This document shows, in pieces, positions 32,040-41,018 of a DNA stretch of 48,897 bases. Numbering within the stretch: the stretch's first letter is position 1; each line of letters starts with the position of its first letter. The translations under genes were made by a program, and so were the position numbers. This DNA comes from Butyrivibrio sp. MC2013 (GTDB taxonomy: Bacteria; Bacillota; Clostridia; Lachnospirales; Lachnospiraceae): contig NZ_AUKE01000023.1 of assembly GCF_000424585.1 (NCBI RefSeq), positions 1-48,897 of the forward strand. Reading direction: 5' to 3'. The notes beneath the pieces were generated by a model. It was given only the letters and a program-made list of their open reading frames with translations, had not been told where the DNA came from and made no database searches.

Positions 32040-33785
32040 TTATGCAGATATCTTCTCAATTGTGAAGAATGACATCTTCTCATTCAGTGTCTCTGCCATA
32101 TCCCTGAGGTCATTGGCAGCATTGCTGATAAGAGCAAAGGTGGAGTTGAGCTCTTCCATGGAAGCGTTGGTCTCCTCGGAAGAAGCGGCGTTCTGCTGTG
32201 AAATAGCAGACAGCTCGGATATGATATCTGTAAAGCTTGCCTTGAGGTCGTTAAGTAGACGGATCTTCTCAGCGATCATCTTGGTGGAGCTCTCTACGTT
32301 GTTGACATTTACTACTACTGCATCCATATCGCCCTTGGTTGTGGTGAGCTGTGCGTTTTGCTCACGCATGCTCTCGCTAAGGCTCTCTATGGTCTCTACG
32401 TTCTTTTGAGACTCAGCTACCAGTCTCTCTACGATCTTATTGATAGATACTGCAGCTTCCTTGGACTGAGTAGAGAGATTACCGATCTCGGATGCTACTA
32501 CAGTGAAGCCCTTGCCGTAATCACCGGCTCTTGCAGCCTCTATCGTAGCATTGAGGGAGAGGAGGTGAGTCTGCTCAGCTATAGCTGTGATGATGCTGGA
32601 AGCTTCTGCGATATCCTTAACGGAATCATTGGTGCTTCTTATCTGATCATTGATGTCCTGCATGGAGTTCATAACGTCTACGTTCTTGTCCATGAGGCCT
32701 GTAAGTGTATCTACTGTGCGGTTTGCACCTGTTAACATATCATTTGCTGCAGCAGAGAGGTCTTCAATCCTGTCTGTGATATCATCTATGCTGTCACCCA
32801 TTTCATTGGTATTGTGTACTGAGCTCTCCATGCTCTCAGCCTGGCTCATAGCGCCCTTACTGATATCTTCAACTGCGCCTGTTACCTGCTCGGATATACG
32901 GCTGGCTGTCTCAGCAGAATTGGCAAGATTGATGCCGGACTTTGTAACATCCTCTGAGAGCTTCTTGGTAGCGCTGATAACATCCTGCAGCTTGTCACGA
33001 ACCTGAGCAGAGCTCTCTGCGATGACGCCCAGTTCGTCCTTACGCTTGAAGGTACGCTCTTCGATATAGAAGTCCAGGTTACCGTCTTCCAGGTTCTGAA
33101 GTCCGCCGACGATGTCTCTGATAGATTTGGATGTCTGTGATACCAGAATACGTGCTACTACAAGGTTAAAGAGGAAGAAGCCCAGGAAGGTAAGTGCTAT
33201 TGCTTTGGAAGCTGCTGCCAGGTTGCCATCTATAAGTGTTGTGTCGCGACCTGCAAAGAGCATACCTACAACAGATCCGTCTGAATTGGTAAGAGGCATG
33301 TAGTATGCATACCAGTTCTGACCTGCTATCTCTACATCAGAAGCAAGATATTCATTGCCCTTGCCCAGAACCTCAGCTACTACCTCAGGAGAAGCCTGAG
33401 TGCCTTCCATACGCATACCGTTTTCATCTGTAAGTGAAGTGATATAACGTGTATCACCGTAGAATACTGTATAATGCATGCCGGTCTTCTCATGAAGCTC
33501 ATCAAGCTGCTTTTGATATGAATCATGGATCTCTGCCTGGCCCTTCTTGAGATCTCCGTCTTCCGACAGTGACCAGTCGCCTTTCCATTCGTGTGATATT
33601 TCATCATCCATGAGGACAGCAGCTGCTTTGAGGCCTTCCTGGAAGGATGCAAAATATGCTTTTTTGATATGGCTGTATCCGATGTTACCTACAGTTCCTG
33701 CCATAAGCAGAGCAAAGAATGAAGCGATGAGGATGATAGTCCTGACCATATTCCTGCTTTTTTTCTTTGTTGTGTTCTGTTTCAT
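32040..33785 (-). CDS. Methyl-accepting chemotaxis protein 2
   Basis: A 581-residue chemoreceptor. Helix 1 is at about 13-35, a Cache-like sensor at about 36-195, helix 2 at about 196-217, then HAMP and the signalling domain with an intact tip ([24 protein letters not shown]). The sensor carries [17 protein letters not shown], matching the first chemoreceptor, so they are paralogues. Its transcript begins with a c-di-GMP-I riboswitch and terminator, so c-di-GMP sets its level. An AGAAAGG lies about 11 bases before the start. It stands alone as a single-gene unit. Confidence 0.93.
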   Translation of the reverse strand: MKQNTTKKKSRNMVRTIILIASFFALLMAGTVGNIGYSHIKKAYFASFQEGLKAAAVLMDDEISHEWKGDWSLSEDGDLKKGQAEIHDSYQKQLDELHEKTGMHYTVFYGDTRYITSLTDENGMRMEGTQASPEVVAEVLGKGNEYLASDVEIAGQNWYAYYMPLTNSDGSVVGMLFAGRDTTLIDGNLAAASKAIALTFLGFFLFNLVVARILVSQTSKSIRDIVGGLQNLEDGNLDFYIEERTFKRKDELGVIAESSAQVRDKLQDVISATKKLSEDVTKSGINLANSAETASRISEQVTGAVEDISKGAMSQAESMESSVHNTNEMGDSIDDITDRIEDLSAAANDMLTGANRTVDTLTGLMDKNVDVMNSMQDINDQIRSTNDSVKDIAEASSIITAIAEQTHLLSLNATIEAARAGDYGKGFTVVASEIGNLSTQSKEAAVSINKIVERLVAESQKNVETIESLSESMREQNAQLTTTKGDMDAVVVNVNNVESSTKMIAEKIRLLNDLKASFTDIISELSAISQQNAASSEETNASMEELNSTFALISNAANDLRDMAETLNEKMSFFTIEKISA

Positions 33786-33821
33786 TTTTGAAATACCTTT
33801 CTGATCGCTCCGCGATCTGAG

Positions 33822-33866
33822 TTAAAAAAATAAATACAAAAGAGCACGGGTACATGTCCCGTGCTC
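33822..33866 (-). terminator. Riboswitch 2 terminator
   Basis: Leftward, GAGCACGGG (33858-33866) pairs with CCCGTGCTC (33842-33850), followed by a T-rich tail. GACATGT in its loop side (33852-33858) is complementary to ACATGTC in the aptamer (33900-33906). Confidence 0.85.
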
Positions 33867-33885
33867 CAAAAAGTCTAAGTGTTTA

Positions 33886-33957
33886 AACTGCAACTGGCTG
33901 ACATGTTAAAGTCCCTATAGCTTTGCGCCACAGGCTTTCGCTTGCTTTTCCCCGATA
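33886..33957 (-). promoter_or_regulatory. Cyclic di-GMP-I (GEMM) riboswitch 2
   Basis: Read leftward, the order GGGGAAAAGC, GCGAAAGC, GGCGCAAAGCTATAGGGAC, and AGCCAGTTGCAG matches the GEMM-I aptamer. It lies between a sigma-A promoter and an intrinsic terminator, upstream of chemoreceptor 2. As in riboswitch 1, the stretch just before AGCCAG (ACATGTC) can pair with the terminator, giving the same candidate OFF-switch logic. The minus-strand frame 33883-34107 is an artefact of this RNA. Confidence 0.85.
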
Positions 33958-33978
33958 TTTTGTTTCGAACCAAAGTGA

Positions 33979-34007
33979 ATTATACGGAGGAAACTCACAA
34001 AAAGCAA
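33979..34007 (-). promoter_or_regulatory. Promoter of the chemoreceptor 2 riboswitch
   Basis: Leftward, TTGCTT (34002-34007), 17 bases, TATAAT (33979-33984). The predicted start near 33972 lies just ahead of the aptamer. Confidence 0.75.
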
Positions 34008-34135
34008 CTGGTTTTTCAAAAATAATCGTGATTCTATATTTTGTAATATAGACTATCGAATTACCGTTTGGTGATTGTAGATTTTGCACAATTGATTTTG
34101 ATAACATGAATATAGATGCGGCTTCCGGCTTAAAT

Positions 34136-34180
34136 GGCCTATTTGCAAATATTCCCTGATTTTATATCCAAGAATGTATT
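34136..34180 (+). repeat. REP-like repeat, copy 1 (degenerate)
   Basis: GGCCTATTTGC followed by ATATCCAAGAATGTATT matches the right part of the better-preserved copy at 38427-38505. Here the left arms are degraded. Confidence 0.5.
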
Positions 34181-34253
34181 GTTTGTGCTACTATTGATAT
34201 ATCTGCAGAAATGAGCATTATCGCTTTATATTCTATATTATCCGGGGGGAGAC

Positions 34254-35879
34254 ATGAGTAAGAAGGAATTACAGCTAAAGGATATCTATTTTGGCAAGAC
34301 AGATGCTTATAATGAGTATCTGGAGTACGGCACAGACACCTTTAAGGGCCTGTTCTTTGAATTTCCAAATATTGACATATCAAAATTATTAAACGGCTCT
34401 ACCTATTATATATTCGGTAATAAGGGTACGGGTAAGACCATGCTCCTAAAGTACCTAGAGAGCGTGGTATTAGAGGAGCCTGCAACCCAGTTTACGGAGT
34501 TTATTCGCTTTAAGCGTGATATAGACGATGAGGAGCGCAACAAGATCAAGAGATCCAGCGTGGTTGGTAACTCTTTTGAAGAGATAATCGATAAGGATAT
34601 CCCCAATGATTTTACCCTGGACTGCTCTCTGGCATGGCAGGTCTATCTCATCAAGGTCATTGTGAACAGACTGGCTGAGACTGAGTACGGCGTGTTCGAC
34701 AGGACTGACGAGAACTGGATCAGGATGTGCGACCTTATAGAGGCTATGTACGGCTCATTATCAGACAAGAGCTCTGTGAAGAAGATCCTGCCTCAGATGA
34801 AGAGGGGGAATATCACACTTAAATATAAGGAAGCTGCTAATCTCAATCTTGAATTTGAATGGGAGGATGAGGAAAAGAAGCAGGTGCCCTTCAGCACTGT
34901 GGCAAAGGAGATAGTGGACCTCTATTCCAAACTTAAGCCTGTAGAGGATAAGATCTATATCTTTATAGATGAGCTGGAGCTGTCCTTTAAGAACAGCAAG
35001 AAGTATCAAAGGGATGTGGCGCTGATCAGGGATCTGATATTTGCCATAGAATACCTGTCAGATACCAACAGGACCAAAGGCTATAATGTATACCTCCTCA
35101 CAGCTATCCGAAGCGAAGTATATAAGCAGATCATATCCAAGGGCATGGAGATCAATAAGACAGTACATGACTTTGGCGTATTGATCTCATGGGAGCAGAA
35201 GGGCGGCAATCTCAAGGAACATCCCCTGTTAAAGATGCTGGAGAAGAGGATCAGATATACGGAAGAGCAGCTTGGCATAGAGCCTGCTGCCGATGTATGG
35301 GATGCATATTTTGTGCCTACTATATCTGAATCCGAAAAGGATGTAAAAAACTACATCCTGGATCAGACCTGGCTTAAACCCAGGGATATCATCAGGCTCT
35401 TCACCATCATCCAGCAGCAAAAGGCACTGAAGACCAAGGTGGATCAGGAATGCTTTGATGCTGCCAGAAAGAGATATGCAGAAGAGTCCTGGGCAGAATT
35501 TGAAGAATATCTCACAGTAAAGTACAGTGATACACAGGTAGAGGGCATTAAGAAGACTCTGACAGGTCTAAAGCTTCCCTTTACCGTCAAGGATTTTGAG
35601 AACAGTATAAAAGCCAAGAAGGGTTTCTATGAAGAAGTGGCTGAGCTGAGCAAGATTGGGGTGCCCGGAGTATTAAAGGATCTCTACAACGTGGGTATCA
35701 TCGGCAATTATGGCTCCAACTCCAGGTTCATATTCAAGGGAGATGATGACATAGATCCTACAATGCCCATCACTATCCATTACCCCCTGATCCGCTTCTT
35801 TAAGGCATCCATTACCTTCTACACCAGCAGATCCAAGAATGCCCATATAAGTAGTGATTATGAATATCTGAGTAATTGA
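34254..35879 (+). CDS. Sll1717-type P-loop ATPase
   Basis: A 541-residue ATPase. The Walker A is GNKGTGKTMLLK at about 55-66 and Walker B IYIFIDELELSF at about 236-247, followed by TAIRSEVYKQI and a C-terminal HTH-like stretch (LSKIGVPGVLKDLYNVGIIG). It matches the Sll1717 family, found in accessory and defence settings with no proven function. GGGGGGAGA precedes ATG 34254. It is a single gene, without an obvious partner; downstream is a pRiA4b ORF-3-like gene. Confidence 0.8.
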   Translation: MSKKELQLKDIYFGKTDAYNEYLEYGTDTFKGLFFEFPNIDISKLLNGSTYYIFGNKGTGKTMLLKYLESVVLEEPATQFTEFIRFKRDIDDEERNKIKRSSVVGNSFEEIIDKDIPNDFTLDCSLAWQVYLIKVIVNRLAETEYGVFDRTDENWIRMCDLIEAMYGSLSDKSSVKKILPQMKRGNITLKYKEAANLNLEFEWEDEEKKQVPFSTVAKEIVDLYSKLKPVEDKIYIFIDELELSFKNSKKYQRDVALIRDLIFAIEYLSDTNRTKGYNVYLLTAIRSEVYKQIISKGMEINKTVHDFGVLISWEQKGGNLKEHPLLKMLEKRIRYTEEQLGIEPAADVWDAYFVPTISESEKDVKNYILDQTWLKPRDIIRLFTIIQQQKALKTKVDQECFDAARKRYAEESWAEFEEYLTVKYSDTQVEGIKKTLTGLKLPFTVKDFENSIKAKKGFYEEVAELSKIGVPGVLKDLYNVGIIGNYGSNSRFIFKGDDDIDPTMPITIHYPLIRFFKASITFYTSRSKNAHISSDYEYLSN

Positions 35880-36083
35880 AAAAGTCGAGAGAAACGCTTC
35901 GAAATGCCAGAAAATTTTATCAAGCATACCAAGATAGAATTTCCCAAACATTGTTTACAGAATTTATAAACTTGGTGCAGGATTTGTGCCTGCATGGGCG
36001 GAGCTTGTTACAGATAGAATATAAAGGATTTAATAAATGATGATGGACTTGCAGCATAAAAGGACAAGGGAGCTTAAAACAAT

Positions 36084-36944
36084 ATGACACAATATACTTT
36101 GAAGGTTTATCCTCAGGGACAGGCAAGAAAAACATATAGGGTGATAGAGATATCGGGGAATGACACCCTGGACAGACTATGTGAGGTGATCCTTGCAGCT
36201 TTTGATTTTATCCATGAGCATATGTATGAATTTAGTATGACTGGAAAACTATACTCGGATGACAATTATTCCTGTGATCCGGAATATAAAGGACAGCCAT
36301 CGACTGATACAAAGCTTGATAAGCTGGGACTTCAAAAGGGACAGAGGTTTATCCTGCATTACGATTTTGGCGACGACTGGGTATTTGAAATACAGGTGCA
36401 GGATATACATGATGAAAAGACCCGTGTGATTGCTCACGTGACAGAAGAAAAGGGAAGTGTTGAGCAGTACCCGGATTATGATGACTGGGAAGATGACGAT
36501 GATTATGATGAAGAACCCGATGAAGCAATTGAAGCCAGAAAAGAGAACAAAAAGTATCTGGATATGTTTTTAAAAGACCTGATGGCTTCAGGGATTTCTG
36601 CTAAGACCATACAGAATCATATGGATAACGTTGATTTTTATCTGACGAATTATCTGCCATTTATAGATGAGGAATGCACGGACATGAAAGCTGGAGCAGA
36701 GTCCTTTAATCTTCGGGATTTTTTTGGATACTATTACATCCACAAGTGTATGTGGTCCACACCTAATAATCTTAAGACTACCGGAGCCAGCATAAAGAAG
36801 TTTTACAAGTGTATGGCAGATCATGGGGAGATAAGCAAAGAAAAATATAAGGAACTGTGTACTCTTTTCAAGGAAGAGATGGCAGACTGGCAGGAAGAGT
36901 GCCGCAGATTTAATGACGATGATGATGATTTCTTCCTGTTTTAA
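36084..36944 (+). CDS. pRiA4b ORF-3-like protein
   Basis: A 286-residue protein. Residues 1-130 match the pRiA4b ORF-3 (IS1096 TnpR-like) domain: YTLKVYPQG, HMYEFSMTG and LHYDFGDDWVFEIQV. Acidic stretches follow (about 130-150), then an all-helical C-terminal part (SGISAKTIQNHMDNVDFYLTNYL) resembling an integrase SAM-like DNA-binding domain. The family occurs on mobile elements; its biochemical role is not known. GGGAGC lies before ATG 36084. Confidence 0.75.
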   Translation: MTQYTLKVYPQGQARKTYRVIEISGNDTLDRLCEVILAAFDFIHEHMYEFSMTGKLYSDDNYSCDPEYKGQPSTDTKLDKLGLQKGQRFILHYDFGDDWVFEIQVQDIHDEKTRVIAHVTEEKGSVEQYPDYDDWEDDDDYDEEPDEAIEARKENKKYLDMFLKDLMASGISAKTIQNHMDNVDFYLTNYLPFIDEECTDMKAGAESFNLRDFFGYYYIHKCMWSTPNNLKTTGASIKKFYKCMADHGEISKEKYKELCTLFKEEMADWQEECRRFNDDDDDFFLF

Positions 36945-36981
36945 AAATGGGCTACTTGATATGAAACAGAGGTTGATGAAT

Positions 36982-37104
36982 ATGAAAAATGATACTAAAA
37001 GGGAATGGATTGTAACAGCAATATTGCTGGCAATATCATCATTGTTTGGATTGGCAGGATTTTTCGTTGGTCGTTCTGCATACAAAAAGACTATAAGCAA
37101 GTGA
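36982..37104 (+). CDS. Small single-pass membrane protein
   Basis: Possible start ATG 36982 with CAGAGG about 10 bases upstream; ATG 36961 is an alternative. The roughly 40-residue product has one hydrophobic helix (WIVTAILLAISSLFGLAGFF) and a basic end. Function unknown; could be a small regulator or toxin-like peptide. Confidence 0.4.
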   Translation: MKNDTKREWIVTAILLAISSLFGLAGFFVGRSAYKKTISK

Positions 37105-37113
37105 GGAAATAAA

Positions 37114-37257
37114 AAGTGGGATCAGTTATGCCGTGACGATGAAGTGTTGAATCTGCTTGCATCGGATGGAATGCTTGTGAAGAGACCATTGCTTGTTACT
37201 GACAATACTGTTCTTGCAGGCTTCAAGGAAGATGCATGGAAGGAAGCGCTTTTATAA
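37114..37257 (+). pseudogene. 3' remnant of an ArsC/Spx-family reductase
   Basis: The frame KWDQLCRDDEVLNLLASDGM then LVKRPLLVTDNTVLAGFKED and WKEALL, ending at 37257, is the C-terminal part of ArsC/Spx/YffB-type proteins (SDGMLVKRPLLV is the signature). The N-terminal part with the redox cysteine is missing, so it is a decayed gene. Confidence 0.7.
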
Positions 37258-37303
37258 TATAGGGACAAAAGGAGCGGCAGCATAGTAAGGAGGGTAATGA
37301 TAT

Positions 37304-37393
37304 ATGAAAATTACAAATCAGCAGATGAGACGATGGCTAAGAAAGTATGTTGAGCATTATAACGGAAAAGACAGCAGATATGTCATAGATTAA
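37304..37393 (+). CDS. Possible 29-residue peptide
   Basis: ATG 37304 has a good AAGGAGGGT ahead. The frame reads MKITNQQMRRWLRKYVEHYN then GKDSRYVID. It is either a small basic protein or the head of a broken gene. The surrounding DNA is decayed. Confidence 0.35.
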   Translation: MKITNQQMRRWLRKYVEHYNGKDSRYVID

Positions 37394-37683
37394 TTTCATA
37401 GAAAATTATCCTGTTCAAAGCAGCGAGTGTCCGGCAATATTTCATGGGCTATTGTGGGGCAAAAAAAGCTTAAGACAGAGACAAATGTAGTGGGAGTACA
37501 ATCTGATTTGCTTAAGATATGACTTTGTTAAAATGGGGCTGTAAAAAATGAGATAATCATTATTTCCAGCTCCCTTTTTATGGTCATAATATGAATTCTT
37601 AGTAGGTTATAATTCCAAAGTAAAAGCTAAAGGGGCAGTCTTTTGAGGTGATCCTCGGCTTTGATAATCTGAATATGTTTCAC
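37394..37683. other. Decayed intergenic stretch
   Basis: No intact gene. A short frame near 37467 (KKLKTETNVVGVQSDLLK, ending at an in-frame TGA) looks like the end of a lost gene. Otherwise AT-rich DNA. Confidence 0.35.
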
Positions 37684-37742
37684 TTTAATAACTTTTAATA
37701 ACTTGATTTGAGTTTAATAAGTTTTAATAACTTTTAATAACT
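37684..37742 (+). repeat. Five iteron-like 10-bp repeats
   Basis: TTTAATAACT occurs at 37684-37693, 37694-37703, 37723-37732 and 37733-37742, with TTTAATAAGT at 37713-37722. The 10-bp period puts them on one face of the helix. No gene encodes an obvious binding protein nearby. Confidence 0.6.
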
Positions 37743-37759
37743 TTGTCAATTGGGCATAA

Positions 37760-37802
37760 AAAAGTACCTCCACCGGGATCCTGCCGCAGTGAAGGTACTT
37801 TT
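37760..37802. terminator. Bidirectional terminator
   Basis: AAAAGTACCT (37760-37769) pairs with AGGTACTTTT (37793-37802), with a further CAC/GTG inside. It has A and T runs on both sides. Confidence 0.75.
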
Positions 37803-37995
37803 ATCTTGTTGGAAGATTCATCATTTGTTGCCATCCTCCTTTCTCTTGCTAATATATCTATCGGTATTATCTCGAAAAACTTTAGAAATGATTGATTTAA
37901 CCTGGATATTTTGCTTATATTGCCATATATAATCATAGCCCGATATATTAAGCTTTATCTCAGAGACTCACATTTTAGAAGAGGGGAGCAACCAT

Positions 37996-38223
37996 ATGAA
38001 ATGTCCATTTTGTGGAAATGAATTAAAAAAAGGAATACTCTATGGCGATGGAAGAAGCAAGGTCCATTGGAATGAAGGCGATAATAAACTACCTATGTTG
38101 GAAGAACTAGCAGGAAAAGGAACTTTATCAGCTGCCAAATATTCATTAACAATATTTACAATAGATTCCTACTATTGTGATGGATGTAAAAGAATGATCA
38201 TTGAAACTAAAATAGAGAAATAA
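37996..38223 (+). CDS. PF20097-like zinc-ribbon protein
   Basis: A 75-residue protein with CPFCG at the N-terminus (residues 3-7) and YYCDGC near residue 60, giving a four-cysteine zinc ribbon. GAGGGGAG precedes ATG 37996. It is common in Lachnospiraceae and its function is unknown. A terminator follows. Confidence 0.78.
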   Translation: MKCPFCGNELKKGILYGDGRSKVHWNEGDNKLPMLEELAGKGTLSAAKYSLTIFTIDSYYCDGCKRMIIETKIEK

Positions 38224-38233
38224 AATACTAAAT

Positions 38234-38266
38234 GGTGTTCATATCAGGTTATGAACACCTTTTTTA
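38234..38266 (+). terminator. Terminator of the zinc-ribbon gene
   Basis: GGTGTTCAT (38234-38242) pairs with ATGAACACC (38251-38259), followed by six Ts. Confidence 0.9.
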
Positions 38267-38426
38267 TGTTAATGATCCTGCATACAACGTCAAATGCGCA
38301 TAAATACTGACAGTACAGCTGTCATATGCTATCATTATAGTATGTGTGAATATGATAAATGATGTATTATTAAATGACCATTCAGAAACACGCATTTACT
38401 GCGTGTTTCGTGAGAATATGAATCTA

Positions 38427-38505
38427 GCAAATAGGCCCAGCAACTTTAGTTGCTTTCAAATGGCCTATTTGCATACATTCTTGGATTTTTTATCCAAGAA
38501 TGTAT
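38427..38505 (+). repeat. REP-like repeat, copy 2
   Basis: Two consecutive inverted repeats: GCAAATAGGCC/GGCCTATTTGC (38427-38437 and 38462-38472) and ATACATTCTTGGAT/ATCCAAGAATGTAT (38473-38486 and 38492-38505). A degraded relative lies at 34136. Probably a dispersed intergenic repeat. The stretch 38267-38613 holds no gene beyond this. Confidence 0.6.
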
Positions 38506-38613
38506 AGATTAATATATTTCTATCTTAAGGAGAAGGGATATATAAATGATTACCGGAGATTTAAAAAATAAAGTTGATTAAATATGGGAAACTTTATGGA
38601 CAGGAGGAAAATT

Positions 38614-39048
38614 ATGTCAAAGAAAACAGGAACTATCGCGATCGTCATTAGCGTGTTGGCAATCTGTATATCCATCTTCAGTTTATACAGAAGCACCTCG
38701 GAAAGGCAGACAGGAGCGGGAGACAAGGATATCCAGTATGTTATGTATCTTGGGACCAATGACAAGGATACCTATGAGCCTTTCGGTACGGCTGAAGAAG
38801 CAAAGGCAAAGGTCGATGAGTTGCTGACAAAGCACTTTGAGGGATTTACCATTCAGGAAGCGAATGGTGGCTGGACAAATGAGGACGGCACGGTATCTCA
38901 CGAATATACCATCGTGATACTTTTAAGTGATACATCATCGGAAGAGGTACATAAAGCAGCGGACGATCTGATACAAGAGTTTAATCAAAGTTCTGTGCTT
39001 ATTCAGGCAAATGAGACGAAAACAGAGTTTTATTCGGGTGGGGAATAA
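38614..39048 (+). CDS. DUF3574-like membrane-anchored protein
   Basis: A 144-residue protein with an N-terminal transmembrane helix (about residues 5-24) and an extracellular domain beginning YVMYLGTNDKDT, followed by the HEYTIVILL strand, which matches DUF3574. AGGAGG lies 7 bases before ATG 38614; the frame's earlier Met at 38584 is not supported. Function unknown. Confidence 0.75.
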   Translation: MSKKTGTIAIVISVLAICISIFSLYRSTSERQTGAGDKDIQYVMYLGTNDKDTYEPFGTAEEAKAKVDELLTKHFEGFTIQEANGGWTNEDGTVSHEYTIVILLSDTSSEEVHKAADDLIQEFNQSSVLIQANETKTEFYSGGE

Positions 39049-39180
39049 ATGAAAAGGTAGAGAAGGTTACTCCTATAGGTAGACTGGTTCGAAAGGTTGT
39101 GGCGGATATTAAGAGCAATTCTGAACTATATGAAAAAGAAGCTTAAGTCTTGAGCTATTCGTAGGAAAGGAGATCACTCT
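39049..39180 (+). other. Short decayed coding remnant
   Basis: A frame reading EKVTPIGRLVRKVVADIKSN then SELYEKEA, ending at 39146, looks like the C-terminal end of a lost gene. It has no start or ribosome site. Confidence 0.3.
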
Positions 39181-39807
39181 ATGGCAAAGGTCCTACTATT
39201 AAACGGCAGTCCTCATACCAAGGGATGTACCTATACGGCCCTGGAGGAGATGATAAAGGTCTTTGACAAGGAAGGCATTGATACTGAGCTCATACAGGTG
39301 GGTAATAAGGACATCAGGGGCTGCATCGCCTGCGGCAGCTGCTCTGAGAAGGGACGCTGCGTATTTGATGATCTGGTAAATGAGCTGGCGCCAAAGTTTG
39401 AAGCTGCTGACGGACTGGTGGTTGGAAGCCCTGTTTATTATTCTTCTCCCAATGGCACTATATTATCATTTATGGACAGGCTGTTTTACAGCACATCTTT
39501 TTCAAAGCATATGAAGGTTGGTGCTGCGGTGGTCAGCGCCAGACGCGGTGGCAATACTGCCAGCTTTGACGCACTTAATAAGTATTTCACCATCAGCGGA
39601 ATGCCTGTGGCATCCTCCACATATTGGAATCAGGTACACGGCTTTAGCCCGGAAGATGTGAGAAAGGACCTTGAGGGATTGCAGACCATGAGGAACCTTG
39701 CCAGGAATATGGCCTTTATGATAAGGGCTATAGCTGATGCCAGGGGTAAATACGGCCTGCCGGAAGTTGAAAGAGACGCGTTTACCAGCTTCCCGGATGG
39801 GAAATGA
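39181..39807 (+). CDS. Flavodoxin-like NAD(P)H oxidoreductase
   Basis: A 208-residue flavoprotein of the NADPH-dependent FMN reductase group. Visible are the FMN-phosphate loop LNGSPHTKGCT, a CIACGSC cysteine pair, and GSPVYYSSPNGTILSFMDRL, which contacts the flavin. It probably reduces flavins, quinones or iron. AAAGGAG precedes ATG 39181. It is followed within 24 bases by the glycerate kinase gene. Confidence 0.85.
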   Translation: MAKVLLLNGSPHTKGCTYTALEEMIKVFDKEGIDTELIQVGNKDIRGCIACGSCSEKGRCVFDDLVNELAPKFEAADGLVVGSPVYYSSPNGTILSFMDRLFYSTSFSKHMKVGAAVVSARRGGNTASFDALNKYFTISGMPVASSTYWNQVHGFSPEDVRKDLEGLQTMRNLARNMAFMIRAIADARGKYGLPEVERDAFTSFPDGK

Positions 39808-39831
39808 CGACGGGGAAGGGGCTCTAATATA

Positions 39832-40974
39832 ATGAAAATATTAGCAGCATTTGATTCATTTAAGGGAAGCATGACTTCTCTTGAAGCAGGTAACGCTTTT
39901 GCCAAGGGCGCATTAATAGCTGATCCTGATATAGAGGTGGTTGTCAGACCCATGGCTGATGGGGGAGAAGGTACTGTAGATGCCCTTATAGATTCTATGT
40001 CAGGAGTAAGGGAGAGCGCTCTGGTAACAGGTCCTCTTGGCAGGCCTGTGAGAAGTGAATATGGCATTATCAGAGATAGTAATACAGCAGTGATGGAGAT
40101 GAGCGCTGCCAGTGGCATCACGCTTGTGCCCGCTGACGAACTGGATCCTCTTCATGCCAGTAGCTTTGGAGTAGGCGAGCTCATAAGGGATGCCATTGGC
40201 AAGGGCTGCAGGAGATTCATCATAGGTATAGGCGGCAGCGCTACCAATGATGGGGGCGCCGGTATGCTCATGGCTCTTGGATATGATCTTATGGATGCAT
40301 CCGGGGAGAGCATCTGTCTGGGAGCTGTTGGTCTAAGGAATCTGGCGAATATATCCACTGAGCATCTGATGCCGGAACTGGCTGAGTGCGAGTTTATCAT
40401 AGCCTGTGACGTAGATAATCCTCTATGCGGACCCATGGGCTGCAGCGCTGTCTATGGACCTCAGAAGGGAGCGAGCCCATCTATGGTTGCAGCTATGGAC
40501 GAGTACCTGGAGCACTTTGCGGATGTTACAGAGTCCTATATGCCTGCGGCTGATAAGGAATATCCCGGAGCCGGCGCAGCAGGCGGCATGGGTTATGCAT
40601 TTATGGCATATCTAAAGGGCAGGCTCATGCGGGGCATAGATATAGTCATAGAGGAAACAGGTCTTGAAGATTACATCAGGGATGCGGATATAGTAGTCAC
40701 GGGAGAGGGACTTATAGATTCTCAGACGGCTATGGGTAAGGCACCTGTGGGAGTGGCAGCTCTGGCGCAGCGTTTTCAGAGGCCTGTGATAGCCCTTGCG
40801 GGTGCCATAGGGCCGGGAGCCGCTGCAGTCCATGACCAAGGTATAAGCGCCGTCTTCCCCATTGTAAGAGGCGTGTGTGATCTGTGGTCAGCCATGGATC
40901 ATGACAATGCCTGCCGGAATATGACTGAAACGGCAGAGGAGGTCGTAAGACTGATTAAGACCCTGCATTTCTGA
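39832..40974 (+). CDS. glxK: Glycerate kinase
   Basis: A 380-residue glycerate 2-kinase that phosphorylates D-glycerate with ATP, linking glyoxylate or serine-derived glycerate to glycolysis. Family signatures are AFDSFKGSMTSLEAG at the N-terminus, MADGGEGTVDALI, GIGGSATNDGGAGML, and DIVVTGEGLIDSQTAMGKAPVGVA. Length and motifs are normal. The gene follows the flavodoxin-like gene closely. Symbol given by family only. Confidence 0.9.
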   Translation: MKILAAFDSFKGSMTSLEAGNAFAKGALIADPDIEVVVRPMADGGEGTVDALIDSMSGVRESALVTGPLGRPVRSEYGIIRDSNTAVMEMSAASGITLVPADELDPLHASSFGVGELIRDAIGKGCRRFIIGIGGSATNDGGAGMLMALGYDLMDASGESICLGAVGLRNLANISTEHLMPELAECEFIIACDVDNPLCGPMGCSAVYGPQKGASPSMVAAMDEYLEHFADVTESYMPAADKEYPGAGAAGGMGYAFMAYLKGRLMRGIDIVIEETGLEDYIRDADIVVTGEGLIDSQTAMGKAPVGVAALAQRFQRPVIALAGAIGPGAAAVHDQGISAVFPIVRGVCDLWSAMDHDNACRNMTETAEEVVRLIKTLHF

Positions 40975-41018
40975 GCATGTAAATATACTAAAAAAATATA
41001 TACGGGAGGACTTAATAT

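Noticed and set aside
33883..34107. 74-codon minus-strand frame
   Set aside because: It coincides with the promoter and c-di-GMP-I aptamer of riboswitch 2, and has no ribosome site.
37684..37742. CRISPR array
   Set aside because: Units are only 10 bp with no variable spacers, and no cas gene is present.
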